A program made the position numbers and the translations under genes. Below the pieces are notes generated by a model. That model made no database searches. It was not told the origin of the DNA and was given only the letters and a program-made list of their open reading frames with translations. A stretch of 64,000 nt of DNA from Favolaschia claudopus (Eukaryota; Basidiomycota; Agaricomycetes; Agaricales; Mycenaceae): positions 744,001 to 808,000 of the forward strand of contig JAWWNJ010000022.1 of the NCBI GenBank assembly GCA_037176885.1, read 5' to 3'. This document shows positions 47,110 through 58,000 of the stretch, in pieces. The stretch's first letter is position 1. The number at the start of each line of letters is the position of its first letter.

Positions 47110-48837
47110 ATGACTTCGTCCGCGAAGAACCTCTCCGACGTTCCCTACACATCATCCTTTCCCAAATCAAAGTTTCTTCCATCGTCCGGCCAGTGGTCGG
47201 AGCTCTTCCAGATTATGCGAAGCAATATTCCATGCTCTGACACCCAAATCGCGCATGCCCGCTCACTCATGGCCGACATCTCAAATGAACTCGTCCGATA
47301 CGACCAGGCGCTCGAGAGACGCGGCACGTTCTCCGAAACCGTCGTTTCTGATCGTGCCGAGTTGGAGAGCTTCCTCGACGCATGCCAGACCGTATCCAAG
47401 TCTCTAATCCGTCGACTTCCTAACGAGATACTGGGTCGCGTATTCTATTTTTGCCACCAAGAGCGAGAATTCAGCTTTGTCCTTATACAGGAGGAAGCCA
47501 GGATCGAGGAGCTGCGCCAGGAGCTTTGGTGGGCATCGGGTGGCAATCTTCGCATCCTCTCCCAAGTCTGCAGCCTTTGGCGCGGAATCGTTCTTTACAC
47601 GCCCGAGCTTTGGTCACATATCACGCTCGACTTGCGCAGCTGGGCGGACGGATGGGAGACTCGCGAGGCTCCCGAGTCTCTCCTCGAGGACGATGCGATG
47701 CTGCGGACCGCGCTCGCACGTTCCAAAGTAGTTCCCTTGAAAGTCGAGGTCAACGCTCCCCACTGCCACCCCCTGATGCTGCAAACTTTGGTCCGTTTCT
47801 CCTCGCGATGGCGCTCAGCCACTTTGTATCTCGACTGTGGGATGATCTCGCACCTCGCCTGTGTAGAGGGCAACCTCACTTCCCTTGAACACCTTCGCTT
47901 GCATGTCGTCACTTCCGAGTTGGATGTAGCGGCGCTGAAGCAAATGATCAAATTCTTCTCCGATGCCCCGCGACTTCAAGAGTTGGATTATCGCGGGCCT
48001 ATTTCTACCCTGGAGAACTTGCCACTGAGGCAGCTGCAGCAGCTTATATGCAACGTCGAAGATGCGAATGACTGCTTGTCGCTGCATAGGCTCATGCCGG
48101 AGTTCACCGACCTCGATCTCAATGTTCAACTCTCCCTGGACACTCTCGCCACAAGTTTGCCGCTTAACCTCCCCCGTGTCGAGGCCTCTGTCAGCTCACT
48201 ATGCATTTCTTGCATGGAGCACCGCGATCGTGGCTCCCGGGGTGTGCTAAGAGAAATTTTCGAAGCTCTCATTATTCCCTCATTGTGCCACTTTGGTGTG
48301 GCCGGTGAAGTGAGTGAGGGGACCAGACCTGTACGCTGGCCACATAGAGCAGGACTGGCCCTTTTCAACCGTTCAAAAGTAGCCCAAAATCTTCGCACCC
48401 TTCATTTTCAGGACATCATCGTCGAGGAAGACGAGCTCCTGGAATGCCTAGCTGCACTGCCGATGGTGGACGATCTGAGTATCACCGACTACGCCGTACT
48501 TCCGGGTAGCGTGAGCTCCCATTACCTCATCACAGACAGGTTGCTTCGGAACCTCACCCCGAATTCCATCGATAGAGCCAATACTCTCGCGCCGAATCTC
48601 ATGAATGTTGAGTTCAAGACGTTGGGAGACTTCCACGACCATATCTTGGCCGGATTTATTCATGGCCGGGTAGAACATGCATCTCGCCACTTGAATTTGG
48701 TGCCTTTCGATCTCTCCCTGGTGTGGATGTGTAGGTATATGTGGAAACTGGGTCCAAAATCCCAGAAGCTCGCCGATGTGTTGCAAAGAGAAGAGAAGTT
48801 GTGCTTCTCTGTTCGCGACGCCGAACCAACAGAGTGA
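47110..48837 (+). CDS. F-box / leucine-rich-repeat-like protein, single exon
   Basis: An intact 575-residue frame with no intron. The N-terminal coiled region (SLMADISNELVRYDQALERR) is followed by the F-box SLIRRLPNEILGRVFYFCHQ, then LRILSQVCSLWRGIVLYTPE with WSHITLDLRSWAD. Leucine-rich repeats (LTSLEHLRLHVVTSELDVAA, RLQELDYRGPISTLENLP, LRTLHFQDIIVEEDELLECL) fill the rest. The layout (coil, F-box, Trp-rich helix, repeats) is the same as in the broken gene at 41.9-43.7 kb, which is a paralogue by architecture. The role would be substrate recognition for an SCF ubiquitin ligase. Confidence 0.88.
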   Translation: MTSSAKNLSDVPYTSSFPKSKFLPSSGQWSELFQIMRSNIPCSDTQIAHARSLMADISNELVRYDQALERRGTFSETVVSDRAELESFLDACQTVSKSLIRRLPNEILGRVFYFCHQEREFSFVLIQEEARIEELRQELWWASGGNLRILSQVCSLWRGIVLYTPELWSHITLDLRSWADGWETREAPESLLEDDAMLRTALARSKVVPLKVEVNAPHCHPLMLQTLVRFSSRWRSATLYLDCGMISHLACVEGNLTSLEHLRLHVVTSELDVAALKQMIKFFSDAPRLQELDYRGPISTLENLPLRQLQQLICNVEDANDCLSLHRLMPEFTDLDLNVQLSLDTLATSLPLNLPRVEASVSSLCISCMEHRDRGSRGVLREIFEALIIPSLCHFGVAGEVSEGTRPVRWPHRAGLALFNRSKVAQNLRTLHFQDIIVEEDELLECLAALPMVDDLSITDYAVLPGSVSSHYLITDRLLRNLTPNSIDRANTLAPNLMNVEFKTLGDFHDHILAGFIHGRVEHASRHLNLVPFDLSLVWMCRYMWKLGPKSQKLADVLQREEKLCFSVRDAEPTE

Positions 48838-49074
48838 AAGTTGTCTAATCGAGAATCCTGTAACTATACTACCATGTACTCCAGTCGAAACCGTTTCTTT
48901 TAACCGCCCGTCTGGGCGATTTCTTCAAGATTGGATTTGACGTTCGAGAAAAAAGTTGAACATTCAACTCCGTGTGATCCGGATCATATTGGCTTTGCTT
49001 GGCCACAGCGTCCCTTAGCAACACTGATATCACACAGCCACCCGTGCTTCACTCTACATCCTCCTCAAGACGCG

Positions 49075-49860
49075 ATGCACCGCCGGGCGCTCTCTTCGAC
49101 GGCGTGCCGGCGGGTCACCCACTACGACACTCTCGGAATACGAAGGGAAGCCTCCGCCGCCCAAATCAAGGTCCATAACTTGGAAATTGGTCTCACAATC
49201 ACTGAATGGTCTTCCTGGAAGAATAGACAGCTTTCATCGCGGTGTGTTGGTTTTACGGTTCAGAGAGACATGATATTTAACTTTGAAGATTGTAGATGAG
49301 CAAATCCCATCACCCTGACGTTCCTCATCACAAGGAAAAACCTGAATACCACGAGATATCTGAAGCGTATAATGTCCTTCGTGATCCTGTCGCTCGGTGT
49401 GTTCGCTGTCTTTTTCAAAGAAAATAGAGGAGCTCATCAGCTACCAAGGCGGGCGTATGACAATACGCTCCCAGATCCTCAGGCGTCACCAGCGTCAACA
49501 TTACAGTCCCGCCATATGGCAGATACCGCCGCGCGCCTTCGACGTGCCCACACTCGGAGTTCGCGCCCCACACAGCCGGGAGCCTCTTCGTCCACTACTT
49601 CGCGGAAAAACCATCGTTCAACCACACCGCCTTTCCCGCGACGACCTTCATCTCAAGACCACCCTCTACCAGGAGCACAAGATCGACATCACCTACATCC
49701 GGGACAGCGATACAAGCCTCCGGATCCAGTGGCACAGGCTGCGGCGTGGGCGGCACAGCAGGAGATGCTCCGCGAGCAGAAGACGCGAGCACAGAAGCTT
49801 ATGGCGGGGAGCATGTTTACGTTTGGCGCGCTCTTCATGCTAGGCTGGTTTTTGAGCTGA
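49075..49860 (+). CDS. J-domain protein with mitochondrial-type N-terminus and C-terminal membrane anchor
   Basis: The start MHRRALSSTACRR is short, basic and Ser/Ala-rich like a mitochondrial presequence. The J domain follows: HYDTLGIRREASAAQIK, TAFIA, MSKSHHPDVPHHKEKPEYHE, ISEAYNVLRDPVARR, then AYD. The HPD tripeptide that stimulates Hsp70 ATPase is present. TAFIA is encoded by a 15-nt exon (49227-49241) between introns 49171-49226 and 49242-49295; a third intron is about 49399-49448. The tail after the domain is Pro/Ser/His-rich and ends with one hydrophobic helix (GSMFTFGALFMLGWFLS), so the protein is probably membrane-anchored. About 190 residues. The exact partner is unknown. Confidence 0.85.
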
Positions 49861-50162
49861 AAAACCGTGAATTGCGGTAGTATTTGGACTTGGAACACCA
49901 ATTCTTACATGTCATTGTTAGTGCCTTGAACGTTTGAATGATGAATGTTGATTCCAGGGTTTTCTTTCTCTGTAGCCATATTCTCTGTGCTTGAGCGGTG
50001 GAATTTGGAATATCTTCGCATCTTTCTGGAATTGATTGGCGTGGTAAATGATCGCACGCTCAATTAGCAACAGAACAAGGCGCACGCCTTATCGCAACCT
50101 TATCGTCTCTTACTTCCTCCTCCTCACTCTCCCCAGCCCGAGCTGCGATCTAGGCGATCTGC

Positions 50163-51626
50163 ATGAGCTCGCCGCCTTCGACCCCGCGTCTGCGTCTCGC
50201 AGCCATAGAGGCGGAAATAGCCGCGCTTCAGTCGCAGTTGAAGCGTTTGCGGGAGGAGAAGGAAGACATTCTGGAATCGATGCGATACCCTATCCTCTCA
50301 CTTCCTCCCGAAATTACTATCTGCATATTCCTGCGGTATATGGACCCTGATCGGTATGGCCGTATCGAGACAAGTCCAATAGTTTTGGCCGGTGTTTGTC
50401 GTGACTGGCGTGCAATCGCGTTGGATCTTGGGGAATTGTGGGCGCGACTGCCCACGATAATATATCGTGAAGCAAGCTACGACGAAGGATTCACCCACCC
50501 GCGTGACCCACTGAGGTTGCTTGATTTCCATCTCAGCCACTCCGCGATGGCTTCGCTCCATTTCAGGATGACCGTGTCGACTCGGTTCCGGAATCCCACC
50601 ACATTATCCTTTATTGACGGTATCTGGCAAACTCTCCGACCCTATTGTGTACGGCTTACAACCCTCGATCTCAACGTAACGCACCTCTTCGATCTGAAAG
50701 GAATGGCGAAGCACTTTCCCTCCCTACGAAGGCTTGAAATTAACATCGAATGCTTGAATGGAAGGATCGAGATGTTTGTTGACGCTCCATTGCTCCAGGA
50801 CGTCCACATTATAAAACATCCCGCAGAACTGATCGTACTGCCGTGGAATCAGCTGGAGTCGCTGGAGCTGGATGAGCACTCTTTGCCAGGCTGTCTCAGC
50901 TTTCTGGACCACACACCTCGTTTACGACAGTTGCATATGAATCCAGCCCGCGAATATGCACCGCGTGTGGGCTCCCACGCATTGCGCACTCTCCCACAGC
51001 TGGTTGTTCTGAAGATCGGTCGGGACGGAGATGGCTGGCTGCTTCAACATCTTGTTCTGCCCTGTCTTACAGACTTGAGAATATATATGCTGTCGCATAA
51101 AGGCATTATCGCTATCGAAGGGCTGGTCTATCGCTCTGCGTGCGTAATACGCACATTTACGGCGTCTTTCATCGAATCCGAACAAGTCCTACCCTGCTTG
51201 GCAACTCTTCCGACTCTTCATGCCTTGACTCTGGATGGCATAAACCCTTCCGATGATCAACTTCGACACCTGTTCTTCGCACTGTCTGGGAAATGGGACA
51301 GCGAGGGTTGTATTTTGCCTGAACTCACCTCTCTAACATTACGAGACGTATCTGGTGGCATCGACACTTCTAGTGTTGTTGAGATGCTCAAGGATCGACG
51401 GGAGAGTCCCAGGACGGCAGCCCTCACCTCGCTTTCTATCTCTTTCAATGGCTTCAACGACAGTTGGAGCCGTGACGGGGACATAGCAACGCTTCGCGAT
51501 CTTCGTAGCAATGGCCTAAGGCTGGAAATCTGCAGAGCTCCGAAATATCCAACTTCAACAGATCTCGATGCAGCGTTTGTAGGTGACACTTTCTGTCTTG
51601 CGATGGAGCTCACACGAATACCGTAG
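50163..51626 (+). CDS. F-box / leucine-rich-repeat-like protein, single exon
   Basis: An intact 487-residue frame. A short coiled coil (LAAIEAEIAALQSQLKRLRE) precedes the F-box YPILSLPPEITICIFLRYMD with IVLAGVCRDWRAIALDLGEL. Repeats (LTTLDLNVTHLFDLKGMAKH, FPSLRRLEINIECLNGRIEM, LPQLVVLKIGRDGDGWLLQH) follow. The coil plus F-box order is a common mushroom design. It belongs with the other F-box genes of this window but not to the same subgroup as 47110-48837. Confidence 0.88.
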   Translation: MSSPPSTPRLRLAAIEAEIAALQSQLKRLREEKEDILESMRYPILSLPPEITICIFLRYMDPDRYGRIETSPIVLAGVCRDWRAIALDLGELWARLPTIIYREASYDEGFTHPRDPLRLLDFHLSHSAMASLHFRMTVSTRFRNPTTLSFIDGIWQTLRPYCVRLTTLDLNVTHLFDLKGMAKHFPSLRRLEINIECLNGRIEMFVDAPLLQDVHIIKHPAELIVLPWNQLESLELDEHSLPGCLSFLDHTPRLRQLHMNPAREYAPRVGSHALRTLPQLVVLKIGRDGDGWLLQHLVLPCLTDLRIYMLSHKGIIAIEGLVYRSACVIRTFTASFIESEQVLPCLATLPTLHALTLDGINPSDDQLRHLFFALSGKWDSEGCILPELTSLTLRDVSGGIDTSSVVEMLKDRRESPRTAALTSLSISFNGFNDSWSRDGDIATLRDLRSNGLRLEICRAPKYPTSTDLDAAFVGDTFCLAMELTRIP

Positions 51627-52035
51627 GTTGAAGAAGTCTTGGGCACGGAACAAGTGTCTGAGGCGCACTGTTGAGGCCATGTTTCTCCACAGAGAGTTTG
51701 GGGAGGAATCACTGCCAATCAGGATCTGACATCTGTACGATACACAATAAACTCGAAGTTGACTGTTGGTATTCGACGACTTACTTAGTACTCAATACGC
51801 GAGCGGTTTGGGGTGTTTTTTAGTAGCCCAGATATTTCTCTGAATTATTTGCCTCACTGTGTATGAATCTCATACACTCTGCCTTTTAAGCAATTTTCAG
51901 CAGGTTTTGACCCTTGAGAGCCCCTATCATCAGGGCGAAGCGTCACATCACGTCACGTCGCACTTTGCCTGCTGCGCCTCACACCCCAGTCCGCGGCGCC
52001 TCCGAGTCACCGACTTGACTCTTGAGCGCACGACG

Positions 52036-55000
52036 ATGAGCTCTACGACGAGCTCTACCTCGTCTAGCGAAGTTCTATCCACCATCTTTGCAGGCCTGAA
52101 GAACAAGAACCCGGAAGTACGGCTGCAGAGTGCCGTCGACCTACGGCGGTACGTTGCTGCACGAAGCGCGGCAGGAGATGTTGTGGGAGATGCGGAGGGA
52201 GATGGGGGAGGCGATAATAGTATCAGCAGGAGGCTATTTGAGCTGATACACAGTCAGAATGGGACGGATAACATTGGCGGATTGGTGGCTATTGGTACGC
52301 ACTCTCGTTCTTTTATTTTTCTTCATTCTATCTTTTCCAACCTTCAAATAAGATTTTCTGTGTCGCGACTGACTCACTTCACCGCCCACAGACCACCTCA
52401 TAGACGCCGAAGGCCAAGCTACCATCGACTCCTCACACAATCTCTTTCGATTCTACAACTATGTCAAACACCTCCTCCCCAACTCCGACCCCGCCCTCAT
52501 CCTCGCCGCATCCAAAACCCTCGGCCACATCCTAGCCGTCGGTGGCCCAGGTTTCGGCGAATCTTTCATGGAACACCAAGTTCCCGCCGCAATCGCGCTC
52601 GCCACGGCGTCCAGCCACAGCGACAAGCACGACAACTCTCTCGGCATGGCGCGCTATGCGGGGGTCCTCATCTTGAAGGAGCTGGCGCTGAATATGCCTG
52701 CGCAATTTATTACGCATTTGCCGAGCGTGTTGGATGGCGGCGTGTTGGCACCGTTGAGGGATCATAGGCTAGTAGTGAGGGAAGCGGCAGCGGAGTTGCT
52801 GGCCGCGTGTTTGGAAATCGGCGCTCAGAGGGAAAGGAGCGTGCAGGGAGGAAGGGGAGAGGGAAAGAGCGGAAGTGGATCGGTTGGAGGCGGGTCTCAG
52901 GGCGGAGCATCTTCGACTTCGAGCGGGCCTCCGTATCTGAGCAAGATATTGCAGGATGCGCAGGCTGGCGTGAAATTCAACCAGCCGGAGGTCATACATG
53001 GCAGTTTGCTCACTTATCGAGAATTGCTTTTGCATGCTCCCGCGGTGCGTGATTTATTATTTTCCACGTTCGAGTCGGGTTTGAACAGAAAAGTAGTTCA
53101 TGCGCGACATCTTCGCGGATACCGCCGAAGTCGTGCTTACATTTCGCTCGAACCGCGACCCGGCTGTGCGGAGAATGGTTATTGCGATGATACCGACGTT
53201 GGCGAGCTACAATACCGGCGCGTTCAAGGAACTAGTCCTCCACAAAGCAATGTCCCACCTCCTCTCCCAACTTGAGAAACCTTCGTCATCCTCTTCTTCA
53301 TCCTCGTCTTCCTCATCCACGGCTTCGTCAGAGCGCGATTATGCGTTGATTGCCATCGGACACACTGCGACTGCGGTCGGGGCAGATATGAAGCCGTTTC
53401 TGGAGACAGTTATGAGCCATATTAAGACGAGGCTGAAGGAGTGTGCAGTCGCTGCGAAGGGGTGAGAGAACTTCTTTGACGCTGAACCTAGCTCACTTAC
53501 CAACCTCGATAACAACTAGCCAAAGCCGTCCCGCACCTCCGCCTGACCCCCTCCTTGCCGCCTTGGGTCTGCTAGCTGCAGCCGTGGGTCCGACGTTGAC
53601 GATATTGCTGCATGATCATATGCATCTGTTGTTTGGTGCGTCTTCATCTTCAACGAAGCGATCTCTGATTTACTCACAATCATCATATCATTCAGCCTCT
53701 GGCCTCAGCGAAGGCCTCCGAGCTTGTCTAGCAGCGGTAGCGAGGGCCATTCCACCCTTGTTGGGGGTCGTGCAGGGCGAGTCATCATCCTCTTCTTTCG
53801 TTCGGTGACCGGACGAAGAAGTGACTTGCTGACATGAATATGCAGACCGCTTACTTGACATGCTTTCGTTTATTCTGTCGGGGACGCCGTATACGCGTCT
53901 TGGAGCGCCACCGTTGTTAGTTCAAGGGAGGTGAGCACGGATCGATTCATCATCGGTATTATAAGCATAATAAAGTTGGAATCATAGCACGACCTCAACC
54001 AACGCCTCTTCCACCTCTGTGAATCAGGGGTATGGGTATGGGCAAGGAACTGGCTCGGTAGGCAAATTTTTATGGTGATTGGAAGCCGGTCTAACGTGTA
54101 GTGTATCAAGTCCCAGAGCAAGGAGCAATTGACGCTTGCGCTGAATACGCTAGGAACATTCGATTTCAGTGGTGAGTTTTATCTCGTTTCTTCTCCATCT
54201 TATCTCGTAGGATCGATAAAAACTTAGTCGTATACATATCTAACGCCGCATAAAATCGATCGACCTCAACTCTCACTAACCCTTCGCAGGCCATATCCTC
54301 ACTGAATTCGTTCAGACGAACGCGCTCCCGTACGTAGAGGACGACGCGCCAGAGGTGCGCCGTGCGGCAGCATTAGCATGTTGTCGTCTCTTCGGGGGCA
54401 CACCAGATCCGCAGGCGCATGCGTATGCGCACGCCGTTGCGAAAGATCCGTATGGGTACGGTACCGTGTATCCATTTGGTGGGGAGACGGAGAGCGGGGG
54501 CGGGCTGAGTATGACTATGGCTATGATGGGTGTGAGTAGTGCTGGTGGCGGAGCGAGCGTTGGAGGCGGGGTGAGTTGGCAGACGAGTGGGCATGCGGTG
54601 GATGTGGTGAGCGATGTGTTGGGCAAATTGTTGACGGTGGGGATTGCGGATCCTGGTGAGTTTCTTGTTTTGTTTGCGTTTTGAATCATGAAACTGGCTG
54701 ATCGAGGATTGTTTTGAAGACCCGACGATCCGTAATATCGTGCTGGGCTCATTGAACGAGCGATTCGATCGGCATTTGTCGCAGGCGGAGAATGTGCGCA
54801 GTTTGTTCATTGCGCTCAATGATGAGGTGTTTGAGAATCGGGTGGCGGCGGCGACTCTGATTGGGGTGAGTCGGTTGTATCTGAGTTGGGATGCGGAGAC
54901 TCATGTATTTTTGAAGCGTATGGCCAAACACAATCCGGCGTATGTTATGCCTTCATTACGGAAGACTTTGATTCAGCTGTTGACGGAGCTAGAGTACTCG

Positions 55001-58000
55001 AATGTTCCGTACGTCGCTTTCTTCTTTATACTTACCAACCTGATTCATCGATGTCGATGCAGCGTCAACCGAGAGGAGTCGACGCGGCTTTTGACCATTC
55101 TCGTTGCGAACACGCAGCGTCTTATCAAGCCGTACGCTCTGCCAATGTTCTCCGTTCTTCTGGAGAAAGCCAAGGCGGCTCCGCCGGGCGGCCTCTCTGC
55201 GTCGATGTTGACCTGTCTGGGTACCCTAGCCAGCGTAGGAGGCGAGCATGCGCGCACCTACCTTCCAGAGATCATGCCTGCGTTTGTCGCAGGGCTTGCC
55301 GATGCGTCGATTACGAAGCGCGAGGCGGCTTTGAGTGCGTTGGGACGCGTATGTAGCAGTACGGGGTATGTCATTGCGCCGATGATTGATTATCCGGGGC
55401 TATTGCCGCTGTTGGGGCGGATACTGAGACATGACGCGGGTGCTGGGGAGCGTACGAGTTCGGGAGAGGCGCTGAAGCGTGAGGTTGTCAAGGTCATGGG
55501 TATTTTAGGGGCGATGGATCCGTATCGGCGGAAGGTGAGGGTCTATTCCAATTGGAAGTGAGCGCGGTTAATGATACTGTCTAACGCTAGACGAGTTTGG
55601 AGGGCGAGAGCGGCAGCGAGGCAGCCGTTGTGGCAATTAATACTGTGCCACTGACATCTTCGGCCTTGTTGACGAGTACGGGGACGTCCGCAGACGATTA
55701 CTTCCAGACGGTGGTCGTGTCAGCGCTGCTGCGCGTGCTCAAGGATCCAGCTTCGAGCGCGCAGCATCATACTGCCATCGAGGCGATCATGTCCATCTTC
55801 AAAACCCAAGGCTTGAAGTGCGTCGGAACCCTGCCTCAGGTATTGCCATTTCAGCCATCGTTTTACCACCGAGCTGAGCCTGGTATGATAGATCATGCCG
55901 GCGTTTGCTGCCGTCACTCGTACGTCGGTGCCCCGACTGCAAGAGTTCCATTTGCAACAGCTCGCAATCCTCATCGGGATCATCAAGCAGCACGTTCGGA
56001 ATCATGTCGAGCTCGTCCTTGGTCTCGTCACGGAGCTTTGGGACAATGCTACCCTTCAGACGCCAATCGTTGCTCTGATTGAGGCTGTCGGCAGAGTGCT
56101 TGCCGCCGAGATCAAACCGTTCTTACCGACGATCCTCCCATTACTTCTGAAAGTGTTCGCTGTAGAGGGAGAGCTGAGCGACAAGCGAATGGGTACACAA
56201 ATGAAGATTCTGGAGGCCTTCCAGACGTTTGGCGCGAATATCGAGGAGTATCTTCATCTCGTCATACCGGTCATTGTGCGGACGGCGGAATCGGTGTACG
56301 GAAGCGTAGCATTGAAGAAGAAGGCAATTGTGACAATTGATCGGCTTAGCAAGGTCATCAACTTTTCCGACCATGCCTCGCGGATCGTTCATCCGCTCAT
56401 GCGGATTTTGGACCGAGGGGTCAATGAGCTTCGAGTTGCAGTTCTGGATACGCTCTGCTCTCTGATCGCCCAGCTCGGGTCGGACTTCGTGATCTTTGTG
56501 CCGACCATTAGCAAGGTGAGCTTCGCCTTGAATCGAATTCATGATGTCTGACCTTGGCAGTGTCTCATTCGGCATCCGATCACCCATCCGGGGTACGATC
56601 GAGCTGTCGCTGCGCTATTGAATGGCGAACGGCTAGCGCACGAAGCTAACAACTTCTCGTATGTATTCCTGGACAAATTTGTTGACAAAGCTGAACACTT
56701 GTCCAGCATCAACGATAACAAAGTTCCAGAGTACGCCCCCATGGAGGCCGCCAAACTCGCGGTTAACCAAATACATCTCAAGCAAGCCTGGGATACGGCT
56801 CAAATCAATACGAGACAGGATTGGCTTGATTGGATCCATCGGCTCGGAGTCGAGTTTATACGGGAGTCGCCTTCGCATGCTCTGCGAGCTTGCATGACCC
56901 TCGTCGAAATGCACTCACCGCTAGCTAAAGAGCTATTCAATGCCGCGTTCTTGTCATGCTGGACTGAGCTGTACGAGCAGTACCAGGTCTGTTAGATCTC
57001 TAGCTACTATCTTTTCCGATGTTCTAATGTTTCGTTCCAGGACCATCTCGTACGGTCCATCGAAATCGCCCTCACATCGCCCGTCACGCCTTCCGAAGTC
57101 ATCCGACGCTTGCTTGATTTGTGCGAGTTCATGGAGCATGAGGAGAAGCCAATGCCCATCGATCACAGCACGCTTGGCGAGTATTCGACGAAGTTCCTCG
57201 CGTACGCCAAGGCGCTGCATTATAAAGAGCTCGAGTTTTTCAGCAATGCCTCGCCTTCCATTCTCGAGTCTCTGATCTCAATCAACACGCGGCTGCAACA
57301 ACAGGACGCTGCTTGGGGCGCGTTACGTCTTGCGCGCGAACAGTACGATGTTACTAACACCGAGGAATGGTACGAACGACTTGGGCGCTGGCAAGAAGCG
57401 CTCGATGCGTGGGACGAAAAGGCAGAGTCGGATCCGAATAATGTTGACATCCAGGTCGGTCGCATGCGCTGCTTGCATGCTCTAGGCGAATGGGAGCAGC
57501 TTGCTGCCGAGGTGGATGAGCGCTGGCCTCACGCCAATCACGAAGAAAAGCGTGCCATTGCGCCTATGGCGGCGGCTGCGGCTTGGTCGTTGAGCGAGTG
57601 GGATTTGATGGACACTTACATTGCGACTATGCGTTCGGAATCACCGGATAGATTCTTTTACAGAGCTATTCTTTCGGTTCATCATAACCAGTTCCCGAAG
57701 GCGATGTCGCATATCTCAAAAGCGCGAGAATTGTTACACCCTGAGCTTACATCGTTCGGAGGTCCAGGATACGCTCGATCTTATAGGTATGTAGTCATCT
57801 CAGTCTACAGTTGATGGACTAAAGGTTTGTACATAGTGTCATGGTCCGTGCACAGATGTTGTCGGAGCTGGAGGAAGTCATTACATACAAGCAATACGCT
57901 GATCAACCGGAGCGACAACAGATGATGCGAAATACTTGGATGAAACGGTAGTGTCTTCATCACCCCTTCAGAAATCCAGCTCATGCGTTCAACCAGACTG

